Shown: positions 1 through 8,154, numbered from the stretch's first letter. The stretch: 23,340 bases of DNA from Myxococcales bacterium (GCA_023248835.1 JAHFDU010000012.1:1-23340); one strand, 5' to 3'. The notes: generated by a model not told the origin, from the letters alone. Translations and numbers: made by a program.

Positions 1-1037
1 TTGAAGTCGCGGTGCCGACCTTTCGTCCCGACCTACACCGCGAAGTCGATCTCATCGAAGAGCTGATTCGACTGCATGGCTACGATCAAGTGCCGACCAC
101 GCTGCCGGTGTTGCGCCACGCCGAACCCAGTCGACCGGCGCCCGTCGACGAGCGGGTGCGCGATGTGATGCGGGCGCTGAGCTTCGATGAAGTGGTGAGC
201 TACAGTTACATATCGCCCTCGGCGCTGGCCCTGGTTGCGAGCGGCGCGCGCGCCCATGCGGTGAAACTTGCCAATCCGCTGCGCGAAGAGCTGTCGCTGT
301 TGCGCACTTCCTTGCTGCCCGGGCTTCTCACCTCGCTCAAACGCAATTTCGGCTGGGGCTCCAGGGAGGTTCGGCTCTGCGAACTAGGCAATGTTTTTTT
401 TGCCGGCAACGCCGCGCCGCAAGAGCGCTGCGAACTCGCTGCGGTCTATTCCGGTCATGGCGACGGCTGGCTCCGCCCAGATGCACCGCTCGACGCATTT
501 TTTGGCAAGGGCGTCGTCGACGAGCTATTTTCGAACCTCGGCCTTTCGCTTGCGTGCGAGCCAGCCGCCGAAGCCTGGCTGCACCCGGGCGTTCAAACCG
601 GCCTCTGTGTCGAAGGCGAGCGTGTCGGCGAAATCGGAGAAGTGCATCCGGATCTGCTGCGCCAGCTCGAGATCGACGGGCCAGTCTTCGCTTTTCAAAT
701 CGGTCTCGGCGCGCTCAAGATCCAAGCGCTTGGCCGCACCACCGAACTGCCACGCTATCCTGAAGCGGTGCGCGATTTTTCATTTTTCGCAGACCTGGCG
801 CTACCGCACGCAACCATCGCGCGCAGAATTGCAGAACTCAAGAACCCACTCTGCGTCTCGTCTGCGGTGCGTGAAGATTACCGCGAGCCCGGCAAGGTTC
901 CCGTCGGCAAAAAGGGCATGCTGTGGTCCTTCCTCTATCGCGCGCCCGATCGGACACTGACCGACGCCGAGATCGACGGTCTACACGAGAAATTGAAATC
1001 GGATTTGCAATCGGCGCTCGCATTGACCGCAAGGTGA
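1..1037 (+). CDS. pheT: Phenylalanine--tRNA ligase beta subunit, 3' part
   Basis: This is the C-terminal part of the beta subunit of phenylalanyl-tRNA synthetase, the cytoplasmic enzyme that charges tRNA-Phe. The gene runs in from the left edge with its first full codon at base 3, so the start is missing. The visible protein opens in the B5 domain with VPTFRPDLHREVDLIEE and the family signature IRLHGYDQVP. It continues through the catalytic-like core (LANPLREELSLLRTSLLPGLL) and ends with an FDX-ACB anticodon-binding domain that starts near LPRYPEAVRDFSFF and runs to the stop. The C-terminal end looks complete and no frameshift is seen. It meets asd tail to tail with only two bases between the stop codons. 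The family assignment is secure. Confidence 0.96.
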   Translation, partial: EVAVPTFRPDLHREVDLIEELIRLHGYDQVPTTLPVLRHAEPSRPAPVDERVRDVMRALSFDEVVSYSYISPSALALVASGARAHAVKLANPLREELSLLRTSLLPGLLTSLKRNFGWGSREVRLCELGNVFFAGNAAPQERCELAAVYSGHGDGWLRPDAPLDAFFGKGVVDELFSNLGLSLACEPAAEAWLHPGVQTGLCVEGERVGEIGEVHPDLLRQLEIDGPVFAFQIGLGALKIQALGRTTELPRYPEAVRDFSFFADLALPHATIARRIAELKNPLCVSSAVREDYREPGKVPVGKKGMLWSFLYRAPDRTLTDAEIDGLHEKLKSDLQSALALTAR

Positions 1038-1039
1038 AG

Positions 1040-2128
1040 TTATTTACTGCGCTCGATGTAGCCCTGTTTGACGAGATATTCAGCGATCAGCAGCCCGCCG
1101 CGCGCTGCGCCCATGCGGGTGTTGTGCGAAACCAGCACATACTTGACACCGCCGAGCACCGGCTCTTCGCGGAAACGCCCCACCGTCGTGGTCATGCCAT
1201 TTTCGGCATCGCGATCAAGGCGCGGTTGCGGACGATAGGGATCGGTCTGCACGGTAATCAACCGCTTCGGCGACGAAGGCAACCCAAGCGCGAGGAAGGC
1301 ACTACCAAACTCTTCCATGGCGCTGCGCGCGTCACCAAGCGAGGCGGCGCGAGACAGTCCGACAAATACCGACTCGGTGTGACCCTCCAGCACGTTGACG
1401 CGAGTGCAGGTACAGGAGACCGCGATCGGCGCAGCGACAATTGTGTTGCCTTCGACGCGGCCAAGAATTTTCTTGGTCTCGCGCTCGACCTTCTCTTCCT
1501 CTTTGGCGATGTAAGGAATGACATTGTCGATGATGTCGAGCGCCGCGACGCCAGGCGAGCGCCCCGCCCCCGAGACCGCCTGCAGGGAAGTCATCACCAC
1601 TTTGTCGACGCCAAACGCTTGGTCGAGCGGCTTGAGCGTGATCGCCAGCCCGGTCGTGGTGCAATTAGGCCCAGGCGTGATAAAGCCCTGCCAGCCGCGC
1701 CGTTTACGCTGCACGTCAATCAGCGCGGCATGGTCCATGTTCACTGCTGGCAAAAACACCGGTACGTCCTCGTCGCAACGGAACGCGCTCGCAGTCGAAA
1801 TTACCGGCACTTTCTCGGCAAAGCGCGGTTCAAGCAGTTTGGCCGCATCCGACTCGACAGCGGTGAACACCACGTCGATGCCGTCGACGCTCATCTGCGC
1901 CGCATCTTCGACTTGTAGCGCGGCGGTTTGATCGTCGAGTGTCTCACGAGGAAACCAATTCACCTTGCCTCCTGGGTCGGTGATCGCATCCAAGAATTTC
2001 TTCTTCGCCGATCGCTGCGACGCCCCGATCCGCACCAACTCGAAGAACGGGTGACGTTGCAGCGCAACCACAAACTCTTGACCGGCGATTCCAGTTGCAC
2101 CGAGCACGCACGCACGCAAACGAGACAT
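1040..2128 (-). CDS. asd: Aspartate-semialdehyde dehydrogenase (archaeal/fungal type)
   Basis: The 362-aa enzyme should reduce aspartyl phosphate to aspartate semialdehyde with NADPH, the branch point to lysine/diaminopimelate, threonine and methionine. The N-terminal nucleotide-binding motif VLGATGIAGQEF is at residues 8-19. The catalytic cysteine is Cys156 in GPNCTTTG, and the base is His250 in RVNVLEGHTES. The RVNVLEGH stretch and the overall length fit the archaeal/yeast branch better than the E. coli-type enzyme. The frame stays open upstream into the neighbouring gene, but the ATG at 2128 directly precedes the Rossmann strand and is the sensible start. No Shine-Dalgarno sequence precedes it. 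A TATACT hexamer lies seven bases upstream without a good -35 partner, so a leaderless message is possible but unproven. The next gene upstream on this strand ends 79 bases away. Confidence 0.94.
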   Translation of the reverse strand: MSRLRACVLGATGIAGQEFVVALQRHPFFELVRIGASQRSAKKKFLDAITDPGGKVNWFPRETLDDQTAALQVEDAAQMSVDGIDVVFTAVESDAAKLLEPRFAEKVPVISTASAFRCDEDVPVFLPAVNMDHAALIDVQRKRRGWQGFITPGPNCTTTGLAITLKPLDQAFGVDKVVMTSLQAVSGAGRSPGVAALDIIDNVIPYIAKEEEKVERETKKILGRVEGNTIVAAPIAVSCTCTRVNVLEGHTESVFVGLSRAASLGDARSAMEEFGSAFLALGLPSSPKRLITVQTDPYRPQPRLDRDAENGMTTTVGRFREEPVLGGVKYVLVSHNTRMGAARGGLLIAEYLVKQGYIERSK

Positions 2129-2207
2129 GGCAAGCAGTATAGCCGACCGAATATCATACGGGGTGGAGATTGGTGAGGCGAATACGCACTGATCGTCGGT
2201 GTCTCCT

Positions 2208-3236
2208 CTACGTCTGCGGTGATCGGGTCTTGGCCTGCTCCATCGCGATCTGGTTGACGTGAGTAAGCGCGCGCGCGCCCGATGCACCTTCGATCGCCTG
2301 CAGGGCGATGCGCTGGACTTGGTCTTTCGCCTCGTCGAGCTGCTTTTGCAGCTGCGCCACTTGCGCCGACTGACGTGCCACCACGTCCTCGAGTGTCTTG
2401 ACTTGCAGTTCGGCGACGCGCCGCTCCGCTTCGCTGTCTTTCTTAAATAACGCCATGTGCTGCTCGGACTTTGAAGTCGCAATTCGCACCGCATCGGCAG
2501 TCGCCAGATCTACTTCTTTCTTGAGCCGGGCTGGAAGCTCGGCCGCCTCTTTCTGTAGCCGCGAAAGCTCGGCCTCTTTGCTCGCCAAGGCCTGCTCGCG
2601 CGTTTGCCAACTTTTGTCGAGCGCCTCCTGCTTTTCTTGATTCCGCTTCTCGGCGAGCCGCATCTCTTCGTCATACTTGTCCTGGGCGCGCTTGCGCTCC
2701 AGCGCTTTTTTGTACTCGAATTCGTCGCTCTCGCGCTGCCTTTTTTGCTTCAGCGACTCCTCTTCGCTCTTGCTCTCCTGCTCAGCGGTCTGCCTCTCCT
2801 CGTGCCACGCCGATCGCTCGGTGCGCATCTCGTTTTCGAAGCGCTCTTTTTCGCGCCCGTAGTCTTGCACCAGGTGATCAAGTGAAGTCGCAGCAATGTC
2901 GATCTTGTGCAGCTGCTCAAGTTCACCGCGCTCAAGCGCTACCGCCGCTCGCGCATTCGCCAAGCGCTCGACTTCCGCCAACAGCTGCTCGGAGACGCCA
3001 TTTAAAGCTTTGGAGACCGCGACTTGCAGACTAGAAATATTCTCAACCACCGATTCGACTGAGATATCCGCCACCGCCTGTTTGACCGACTCGGCGTTCA
3101 TACGCTCGAGCTCCACGCTCTTGGCATCGCTCGAATCACGCGTCAGCGCCAACTGATTTTGAATTTCCGAAAACGACTCTTCCACTTCACTCTTCGAGCG
3201 ACGACTGCGCGCCGCCGTCTTGGTGGTCCTTGCCAT
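2208..3236 (-). CDS. Coiled-coil protein of unknown function
   Basis: The 342-aa protein has a basic N-terminus (MARTTKTAARSRRSK) and a predicted helical region to about residue 130 that includes the stretch LHKIDIAATSLDHLVQDYG. From about 135 to 315 it is a long Glu/Lys/Arg/Gln-rich coiled coil, with clusters such as KQKRQRESDEFEYKKALERK. It has no signal peptide or membrane segment, so it is probably cytoplasmic. I know of similar proteins annotated only as coiled-coil or hypothetical and assign no function. The ATG at 3236 is supported by an AGGAG ribosome-binding site. That site lies inside an inverted repeat (3245-3279), described separately. Transcription might continue into asd, although the 79-base gap leaves room for a separate asd promoter. 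Confidence 0.85.
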   Translation of the reverse strand: MARTTKTAARSRRSKSEVEESFSEIQNQLALTRDSSDAKSVELERMNAESVKQAVADISVESVVENISSLQVAVSKALNGVSEQLLAEVERLANARAAVALERGELEQLHKIDIAATSLDHLVQDYGREKERFENEMRTERSAWHEERQTAEQESKSEEESLKQKRQRESDEFEYKKALERKRAQDKYDEEMRLAEKRNQEKQEALDKSWQTREQALASKEAELSRLQKEAAELPARLKKEVDLATADAVRIATSKSEQHMALFKKDSEAERRVAELQVKTLEDVVARQSAQVAQLQKQLDEAKDQVQRIALQAIEGASGARALTHVNQIAMEQAKTRSPQT

Positions 3237-3244
3237 GTTTGCTC

Positions 3245-3279
3245 CTGGGTAAGCGGTTTGGCTTGCTTACATAACCCAG
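3245..3279 (-). promoter_or_regulatory. Inverted repeat overlapping the leader and RBS of the coiled-coil gene
   Basis: CTGGGT at 3245-3250 can pair with ACCCAG at 3274-3279, and an inner GTAAGC at 3249-3254 pairs with GCTTAC at 3265-3270. The two pairings overlap by two bases and so partly compete. The ribosome-binding site of the leftward gene (AGGAG, complement of 3242-3246) touches the outer arm. The structure is therefore either an operator or an RNA hairpin that could mask translation initiation. The pairing is seen directly; the regulatory role is inference. Confidence 0.35.
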
Positions 3280-3324
3280 TCTGCCAAAAAAATCACTTCG
3301 GAAATCGCTCGAACCGCCAAAGCC

Positions 3325-3353
3325 TTGACTTGTACTTCTTTATGGAGTACAAA
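3325..3353 (+). promoter_or_regulatory. Candidate sigma-70 promoter of the HigBA-type module
   Basis: TTGACT at 3325-3330 and TACAAA at 3348-3353 are separated by exactly 17 bases, matching the housekeeping consensus at five and four positions. A start site about seven bases after the -10 box would fall at base 3360, which is the A of the toxin ATG. The message would then be leaderless. This explains why no Shine-Dalgarno sequence precedes the toxin. Confidence 0.5.
3330..3352. promoter_or_regulatory. Operator-like perfect inverted repeat in the toxin-antitoxin promoter
   Basis: TTGTACT (3330-3336) and AGTACAA (3346-3352) are perfect inverted arms around a 9-base spacer. The 23-bp site fills the space between the -35 and -10 boxes. 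The placement is typical of autorepression by an Xre-family antitoxin bound as a dimer, here the product of the gene at 3628. The repeat is seen directly; binding is inferred. Confidence 0.5.
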
Positions 3354-3359
3354 TGCTTG

Positions 3360-3644
3360 ATGTGGCGGGTACGCTGGGAACGCCGAGTTGAAAAGCAGCT
3401 CGACACCCTCCCAGAATACGTGGTCGGAAGTTTTTTCGACTGGGTTCGTGCCGTCGAACGAGATGGAATGGACGCGGTGCGGAAATTACCTGGCTATCAC
3501 GATGAAAGACTAAAAGGCCAGCTCAGAGGAGCGAGGTCAGTACGTCTGACTCTAGCGTATCGCGTGCTTTATTTCCAGACTACGGAGCTGGGCATCAAGA
3601 TCGCCCAGGTCACAAGGGTAAGCAAACATGACTACAAGAAATAA
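3360..3644 (+). CDS. RelE/ParE-superfamily (HigB-type) toxin
   Basis: The 94-aa basic protein has the features of ribosome-dependent mRNA interferases of the RelE/HigB type. These are a compact fold with the strand GARSVRLTLAYRVLYFQ and a C-terminal VSKHDYKK, where the KHDY motif is typical of this family. It lies in front of its antitoxin, the reversed order characteristic of higBA, and overlaps that gene by 17 bases. An in-frame ATG at 3342 would give a six-residue longer protein, but it lies between the promoter boxes and would not be on the predicted transcript. ATG 3360 is therefore preferred and coincides with the predicted transcription start. Cellular targets cannot be read from the sequence. 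Confidence 0.85.
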   Translation: MWRVRWERRVEKQLDTLPEYVVGSFFDWVRAVERDGMDAVRKLPGYHDERLKGQLRGARSVRLTLAYRVLYFQTTELGIKIAQVTRVSKHDYKK

Positions 3645-3945
3645 GCGATTCACGTCAAGAGATCTCGAACGACGAATGGGTAAGCGAACAATCGGGGCCT
3701 TCCTTCGTTCGTGGCGACTGGGACAAGAACTCTCGCAGACTGAATTTGCGCGCAAATTGGGACTAAGTCGCGCCAACCTTTGTGACATCGAAATGGATCG
3801 CAAAGGCGTCAGTACCGAGCGTGCTGCCCAGATCGCCAGGAGGCTCGGCTACTCGGTCAACGTTTTGGTAGAAATGGTGCTCGAGGAAGAGCTCGCAAAA
3901 AATGGTCTCGATCTGGCGGTCACCGTCAGACCACGCGCCGCATGA
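3628..3945 (+). CDS. Xre-family HTH antitoxin (HigA-type)
   Basis: The 105-aa protein carries one HTH_3 (Cro/CI) domain at about residues 22-80. It is recognisable from LSQTEFARKLGLSRANLCDIEMDR followed (written here in two parts, LSQTEFARKLG and LSRANLCDIE) by a second half ending near LGYSVNVLVEMVLEEEL. It should neutralise the toxin encoded just upstream and repress the shared promoter, presumably at the TTGTACT/AGTACAA repeat. The 17-base overlap with the toxin gene implies translational coupling. The N-terminal 20 residues are basic and probably disordered. Family assignment is secure; the pairing is inferred from adjacency and gene order. Confidence 0.87.
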   Translation: MTTRNKRFTSRDLERRMGKRTIGAFLRSWRLGQELSQTEFARKLGLSRANLCDIEMDRKGVSTERAAQIARRLGYSVNVLVEMVLEEELAKNGLDLAVTVRPRAA

Positions 3946-4027
3946 ACTAACTTTCTGTTCTTTCTGTTAGTGCGCTCTTCCCCAAGCCATTGCAACTTAG
4001 GCGCCGGGGGCGATAAGGTTGACTGAG

Positions 4028-4678
4028 ATGAACGCGGCCACTCTAGAGAAGCTGCTTCGGCGAACAAACCCCACGATTACCGAGGAACGCGCAGCGCTGG
4101 CGAGCGGGCGCTGGGAGGCGTACCTGCGCAAGCGGGTGCCGCCGCCGTCGCGTCTGAACTGGGGCGAGCATCGCGCCTGGCGGGCGGCGTACGAGCAGGC
4201 GCTGCAGCTCGGTCAACGAACCCACGAGCGCGAGGTGCTGATCGTGCCGGTGTGGTATGGCCCCAACCTGGGCCACGACGTGCCAGAACCGGTGTGGGAG
4301 CCGGCCGTAGCCGTCGGGTACAAAGAAGACTCACGCCAGATATACGAGGGGACGAGGTTAGACGGGATGCTGGTACTAGCGCGGGTCGAAGAGGCCGTCA
4401 TCGGGTTCGTCATGCCAAGCCACTTCTATGGGGCGCAGATGAAGTTGCCGTATCGCAACGATCACTACGCCGCGGTGAAGTCGGACAGAATCGAGCGCGT
4501 AACCGAGATCTTGCGCGTGGTCGAGGCACCGCCACTGACGGCACCGGCGCGCGACGTGCCGGCGTTCACCGATGACGTCGAGTCGGCGGTGGCGCTCGAC
4601 AGCGTCGACGCGGGACTGGCCGCGCGAGCGCGGCGACTGGTCGAGCGGCTACGAGTCCCTTCCGCCGCCGCTGGCTAG
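4028..4678 (+). CDS. Hypothetical protein, 216 aa
   Basis: I do not recognise this protein. It starts with a charged helical region (MNAATLEKLLRRTNPTITEE), followed by a Trp/Arg-rich stretch (LNWGEHRAWRAAYEQAL). A more hydrophobic part around residues 68-140 includes VLIVPVWYGPNLGHD and VIGFVMPSHFYGAQM. It ends in an Ala/Arg-rich helical tail. There is no signal peptide, membrane helix or cysteine, so a soluble cytoplasmic protein is likely. ATG 4028 has AAGG nine bases upstream and is preferred over an in-frame TTG at 4019. The gene lies downstream of the toxin-antitoxin pair after an 82-base gap and may be accessory cargo. Confidence 0.7.
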   Translation: MNAATLEKLLRRTNPTITEERAALASGRWEAYLRKRVPPPSRLNWGEHRAWRAAYEQALQLGQRTHEREVLIVPVWYGPNLGHDVPEPVWEPAVAVGYKEDSRQIYEGTRLDGMLVLARVEEAVIGFVMPSHFYGAQMKLPYRNDHYAAVKSDRIERVTEILRVVEAPPLTAPARDVPAFTDDVESAVALDSVDAGLAARARRLVERLRVPSAAAG

Positions 4679-4681
4679 AGA

Positions 4682-4695
4682 AGCGGCCAGCCGCT
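4682..4695 (+). terminator. Short GC-rich hairpin after the hypothetical gene
   Basis: AGCGG and CCGCT form a perfect 5-bp stem around a CCAG loop, four bases past the stop of the preceding gene. There is no following U-run, so intrinsic termination would be weak at best. It is listed because it is the only structure in the 120-base gap before the peptidase gene. Confidence 0.2.
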
Positions 4696-4798
4696 GCCAA
4701 AACGGCTAACATGTGACCGCGCCAAGTGGCTACGAGCGAAACTGAATTACTGAAGACTGTCCCCAAGCTCCCTCGAATCGGATATTCTATTCAGCTGA

Positions 4799-5962
4799 AT
4801 GGAACCGCTTCTGCTCGCGCTGAAATGGCTACGCGCCCAACAACCTGCAATGGAGCAGCTACTCAGTGAGCTGGTCAACATTTCTTCCCACACGCCTGAC
4901 CTCGACGGCAATCGTCAGGTCGCCGACCGCTACGCGGCGGCACTTCGAAGCCTCGGCGGAGCTTCCCTCCACATCCAACTGCGGGCGATCCAGAAATGTG
5001 GGCCCCATGTGCTTGCGCGCACCCCAAGCTCCGATGCCACCACCCTGCTCATCGGCCACCACGACACGGTTTTTCCCAAAGCCGCCTTCTCCGGCATACG
5101 AGAAGACGGTGATCTATTGCGCGGGCCGGGCGTGCTCGACATGAAAGGTGGCCTGGTGGTGATCGCTTTCGCTCTCGGCGCACTCGAAAAGGCCGGGGCG
5201 CTTGCCAGCGTGCCGCTAGAGGTCATCAGTGTTTCCGATGAAGAGGTCGGCTCCCCCGAGGGTAAACAGCTGGTCATCGACGCCGCGCCTCGAGCCCGAC
5301 GCGCGTTGGTGTTTGAATCCGGACGCTCAGGCGATCTCATCATCACCCAGCGCAAGGGGACCGGCGGACTCAAAGCGGTTGCGACCGGCAAGGCAGCGCA
5401 CGCCGGCAACGCGCACGAAGAGGGACGAAATGCGATCTGGGCACTTTCGCGCTTTGTCGATCGCGCGCAATCGCTCACCGAGTACGCCGCTGGCATTACG
5501 ATAAACGTCGGCACCATCGCCGGCGGCATCGGCAAAAACACGGTACCAGAGAAAGCAGAAGCGCTGCTCGATTTTCGCTTCGTTACGCTGCGCGACGGCG
5601 ACCGGGTGATCGCAGCGCTCGGCGACGCAGCACGGGAGGCAGCCGCCTCGGTTCCTGGCACCCAGATCACGCTCGAAGGCGGCGTCTTGCGTCAGCCGCT
5701 TGAACGCAGCGCCGCGTCCGCCGAGCTCGCCGCGGCGTACGGGCGCGCGCAAGCGCAGAGCGGTCTTGGCTCGGGAGAGTCGGCGCTACTCGGTGGCGGC
5801 TCCGACGCCAACACTGCCTCATCGCTAGGCGTTCCAGCCATCGATGGCCTCGGTCCGCGCGGACGAGGTTTTCACACCACGGACGAATTCATCGAGCGTG
5901 CAACGCTGATGAGCAAAGCCGAAGCGCTGACTCGGTTTCTGATCGAGACTGCTTCCAGTTAG
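4799..5962 (+). CDS. M20-family metallopeptidase (carboxypeptidase G2-like)
   Basis: The 387-aa protein is a zinc-dependent amidohydrolase of the M20 family, which cleaves C-terminal amino acids or acyl groups from small substrates. The zinc site is complete: GHHDTV at 86-91 (His87, Asp89), the bridging Asp114 in GVLDMKGG, the catalytic Glu148 with Glu149 in SDEEVGS, and a C-terminal His359 in GRGFHTTDE. The lid/dimerisation domain lies roughly at 185-295 (KGTGGLKAVATGKAAHAG onward). No signal peptide is visible. ATG 4799 lacks a clear Shine-Dalgarno sequence; an alternative in-frame ATG lies at 4853. The stop is five bases before the next ATG, so it is probably co-transcribed with the sulfatase-fold gene. 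The exact substrate cannot be told. Confidence 0.9.
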   Translation: MEPLLLALKWLRAQQPAMEQLLSELVNISSHTPDLDGNRQVADRYAAALRSLGGASLHIQLRAIQKCGPHVLARTPSSDATTLLIGHHDTVFPKAAFSGIREDGDLLRGPGVLDMKGGLVVIAFALGALEKAGALASVPLEVISVSDEEVGSPEGKQLVIDAAPRARRALVFESGRSGDLIITQRKGTGGLKAVATGKAAHAGNAHEEGRNAIWALSRFVDRAQSLTEYAAGITINVGTIAGGIGKNTVPEKAEALLDFRFVTLRDGDRVIAALGDAAREAAASVPGTQITLEGGVLRQPLERSAASAELAAAYGRAQAQSGLGSGESALLGGGSDANTASSLGVPAIDGLGPRGRGFHTTDEFIERATLMSKAEALTRFLIETASS

Positions 5963-5967
5963 CCCCC

Positions 5968-8154
5968 ATGTTTTCGCCACCGATCATGCAATCGCCGTTT
6001 CGCCGCTGCATCGCGGCTGGCCTGCATTCCGCGCTCACCGCCGCGCTGTTTGTCGCTGTCGTCGATACCTTGCTGTCAGCGCTGCAGTCGACCGAATCGG
6101 TCAGTGCGGGGGCATTTTTGCGCGCGCTCGCGGCTGCCTTCGCTCTGTACACCGCGGCATCCTCGGGCGCCGGTCTGGTCGTCGGCGTCGCCTGCGCCAG
6201 CATCGTGTCTACGCTTTCGCCGTCGCGCTCGCTCGAGCGATGGCTTGAACGCCTGCGACAAGAGCCGGCCTTCGATCGATCACAAGCGGCGGCACTGCTC
6301 GCGGCCGGAGCATGCGTTCTTTCGTACGGTGCCATTGTCTACCTGTTTGATCGCGCGGTGGCGCTTGAGATGGCGTCGCATCGCAACGCTGCGCTGTCGA
6401 CCGCGCTCATTGCCGTGGCCGCGCTGCCACTCGCGCTCGTGGCATGGTTTCCTTTTTTCCTCTTCGTGCGTGGGCTGCTGCCGCACTCGACACGTCTGAC
6501 GGCAAGCGTCCTCTTCTGCGCGCTGGTGCTGGTGGTAGCGGCGCCGATGGTCGCAATCGCGTCGGTCGATTGGCGCATCATCGATTTTGGCCCTTTCGAA
6601 ATTCTTGGCCTGTTTGTGGTATTTCAGCTACTGGTGGTCATCGGCGCGCGACGGCGACTCCACTCACTGGCAATTGCTGCAGTCGTTTTGCTCTGCGGTT
6701 TTGGATCACTGATTTGGACCTGGTGCGCATTCGGGCACGAGCCGCGATCGCTACAGTTGATCGCCGAGGAATCGCGCGGCGCAAAAATTCTTCTCCGCGT
6801 GGCGCGCAATTTTTCCGATCATGACCACGACGGTTTTTCGGCGCGCTTCGGCGGCGGTGACTGCAACGATCACGATCCCCTAATTCATCCCGGCGCCGAC
6901 GAGATTCCGGGCAATGGCATCGACGAAGACTGCGACGGCCACGACAGCCAAATCGTCCAACATCCTATCTTCACCACGCCGACGAACCAGTTGAAAGCTG
7001 CGGCCGAATTCACTTGGAAGGGGAACCTGATCATCATCACCGTCGACACCCTGCGCGCCGACCGCGTGAGCGCGCGTTTCATGCCTGCCCTCGACGCGCT
7101 CGCCAAAGAGTCGATCGTTTTTGCTCGCGCCTACGCGCAAGCGCCCAATACGCCGCGATCTTTTCCCTCTTTTTTAACCTCACGCCTGCCTTCGGAAATC
7201 ACTTGGGTGCACCCGCAAAACAATTTCTCTCCGATTGCCGATTCACCCGACAATACGACGCTGTTCCAGGCGCTCAACGCGGCTGGTTTTCACAACGTCG
7301 GCATTTTTTCGCATTTTTATTTGACCAAAGAAAACGGTGTATCGCGCGGCTTTTCTGAATGGGACAACAGCGGTGCTGTGACGCTACATGACTCGAATAC
7401 CGACATCGCCGCGCCTCGCATCACACCCCGTGTGGTTACCAAACTAAGGGAGCTGGCGACCTCCAAGCAGCGTTTCGCTCTGTGGACCCATTTTTTCGAA
7501 CCGCACAGCCGCTACATGGAACATCCAGAATTTCCCATCCACGCTCGCGGCTTTGATGCGCTCGAGGAGAAATACGACAGCGAAGTGTCTTTTGTCGATC
7601 GCCATCTCGCTCAAATTTTGGCCGCTCTCAAAGAGAGCGATCTTGACAAAAACACCGCGGTGATGGTGTTTTCCGACCACGGCGAAGCGTTTGGCGAGCA
7701 TCGTTTTGGCGGCGAGCGGATGTATTTTCACGGCCAGACCCTGTACGACGAGCTCTTGCACGTGCCGTTCATCGCTCGCGTGCCTGGCCTTCAGCCACGC
7801 CGCGTCGAGGTGCCTGTCGGTCTGATTGATCTCGCTCCGACGGTGACCGATCTGGTCAAAGCCAAAACGCCCGCCTCGTTCCACGGCCGTTCACTTTTGC
7901 CCGCGCTGCTCGGCGAACCGCTGCCGGAAAAGCCGACTGTGGCTGAACTTTTGCCGGCGCACGCCTGGAATCACAAATGGCGAACGATCATCGACGGCGA
8001 TGCCAAGTTGATCGACAAGCTCAGCGAAAATTCAGTCGAACTCTACGATCTGGCGCAAGACAAGAACGAACAGCACAACTTGGCAAACAGCGATCCAAAG
8101 CGTGTGTCAGAACTACGAGCGAAGATGCGCGCCACCTATGAGAAACGAAAATGA
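5968..8154 (+). CDS. Membrane-anchored sulfatase-fold enzyme with MopE-like metal-binding insert
   Basis: The 728-aa protein has three parts. Residues 15-255 hold about six or seven hydrophobic segments. Residues 284-324 are an Asp-rich motif starting DHDHDGFSARFGGGDCND and ending GNGIDEDCDG, typical of the MopE-type putative metal-binding repeat. Residues 350-728 are a sulfatase/alkaline-phosphatase-superfamily domain, with metal ligands at Asp360 (IITVDTLRADR) and Asp570-His571 (VFSDHGEAFGEH). The usual formylglycine signature CxPxR is absent. In my alignment by eye Thr395 in APNTPRSFPS sits where the Cys would be, as in Thr-nucleophile phospho-transferases such as LtaS/EptA. A periplasmic transferase or hydrolase acting on envelope phosphate or sulfate groups is more likely than a classical sulfatase. 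Starts at 5968 and 5986 are both possible. Confidence 0.85.
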   Translation: MFSPPIMQSPFRRCIAAGLHSALTAALFVAVVDTLLSALQSTESVSAGAFLRALAAAFALYTAASSGAGLVVGVACASIVSTLSPSRSLERWLERLRQEPAFDRSQAAALLAAGACVLSYGAIVYLFDRAVALEMASHRNAALSTALIAVAALPLALVAWFPFFLFVRGLLPHSTRLTASVLFCALVLVVAAPMVAIASVDWRIIDFGPFEILGLFVVFQLLVVIGARRRLHSLAIAAVVLLCGFGSLIWTWCAFGHEPRSLQLIAEESRGAKILLRVARNFSDHDHDGFSARFGGGDCNDHDPLIHPGADEIPGNGIDEDCDGHDSQIVQHPIFTTPTNQLKAAAEFTWKGNLIIITVDTLRADRVSARFMPALDALAKESIVFARAYAQAPNTPRSFPSFLTSRLPSEITWVHPQNNFSPIADSPDNTTLFQALNAAGFHNVGIFSHFYLTKENGVSRGFSEWDNSGAVTLHDSNTDIAAPRITPRVVTKLRELATSKQRFALWTHFFEPHSRYMEHPEFPIHARGFDALEEKYDSEVSFVDRHLAQILAALKESDLDKNTAVMVFSDHGEAFGEHRFGGERMYFHGQTLYDELLHVPFIARVPGLQPRRVEVPVGLIDLAPTVTDLVKAKTPASFHGRSLLPALLGEPLPEKPTVAELLPAHAWNHKWRTIIDGDAKLIDKLSENSVELYDLAQDKNEQHNLANSDPKRVSELRAKMRATYEKRK

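Noticed and set aside
923..1918. Rightward 331-codon frame opposite asd.
   Set aside because: It is a high-GC shadow of pheT and asd with Arg/Asp/His-rich content typical of antisense frames.
2129..2494. N-terminal extension of asd by 122 codons.
   Set aside because: It overlaps the coiled-coil gene in another frame and has Arg/Ser-rich content; the ATG at 2128 fits the family start.
3946..3971. ACTAAC/GTTAGT inverted repeat just after the antitoxin stop.
   Set aside because: The 6-bp AT-rich stem has a 14-base loop and no U-run, too weak to call a terminator.
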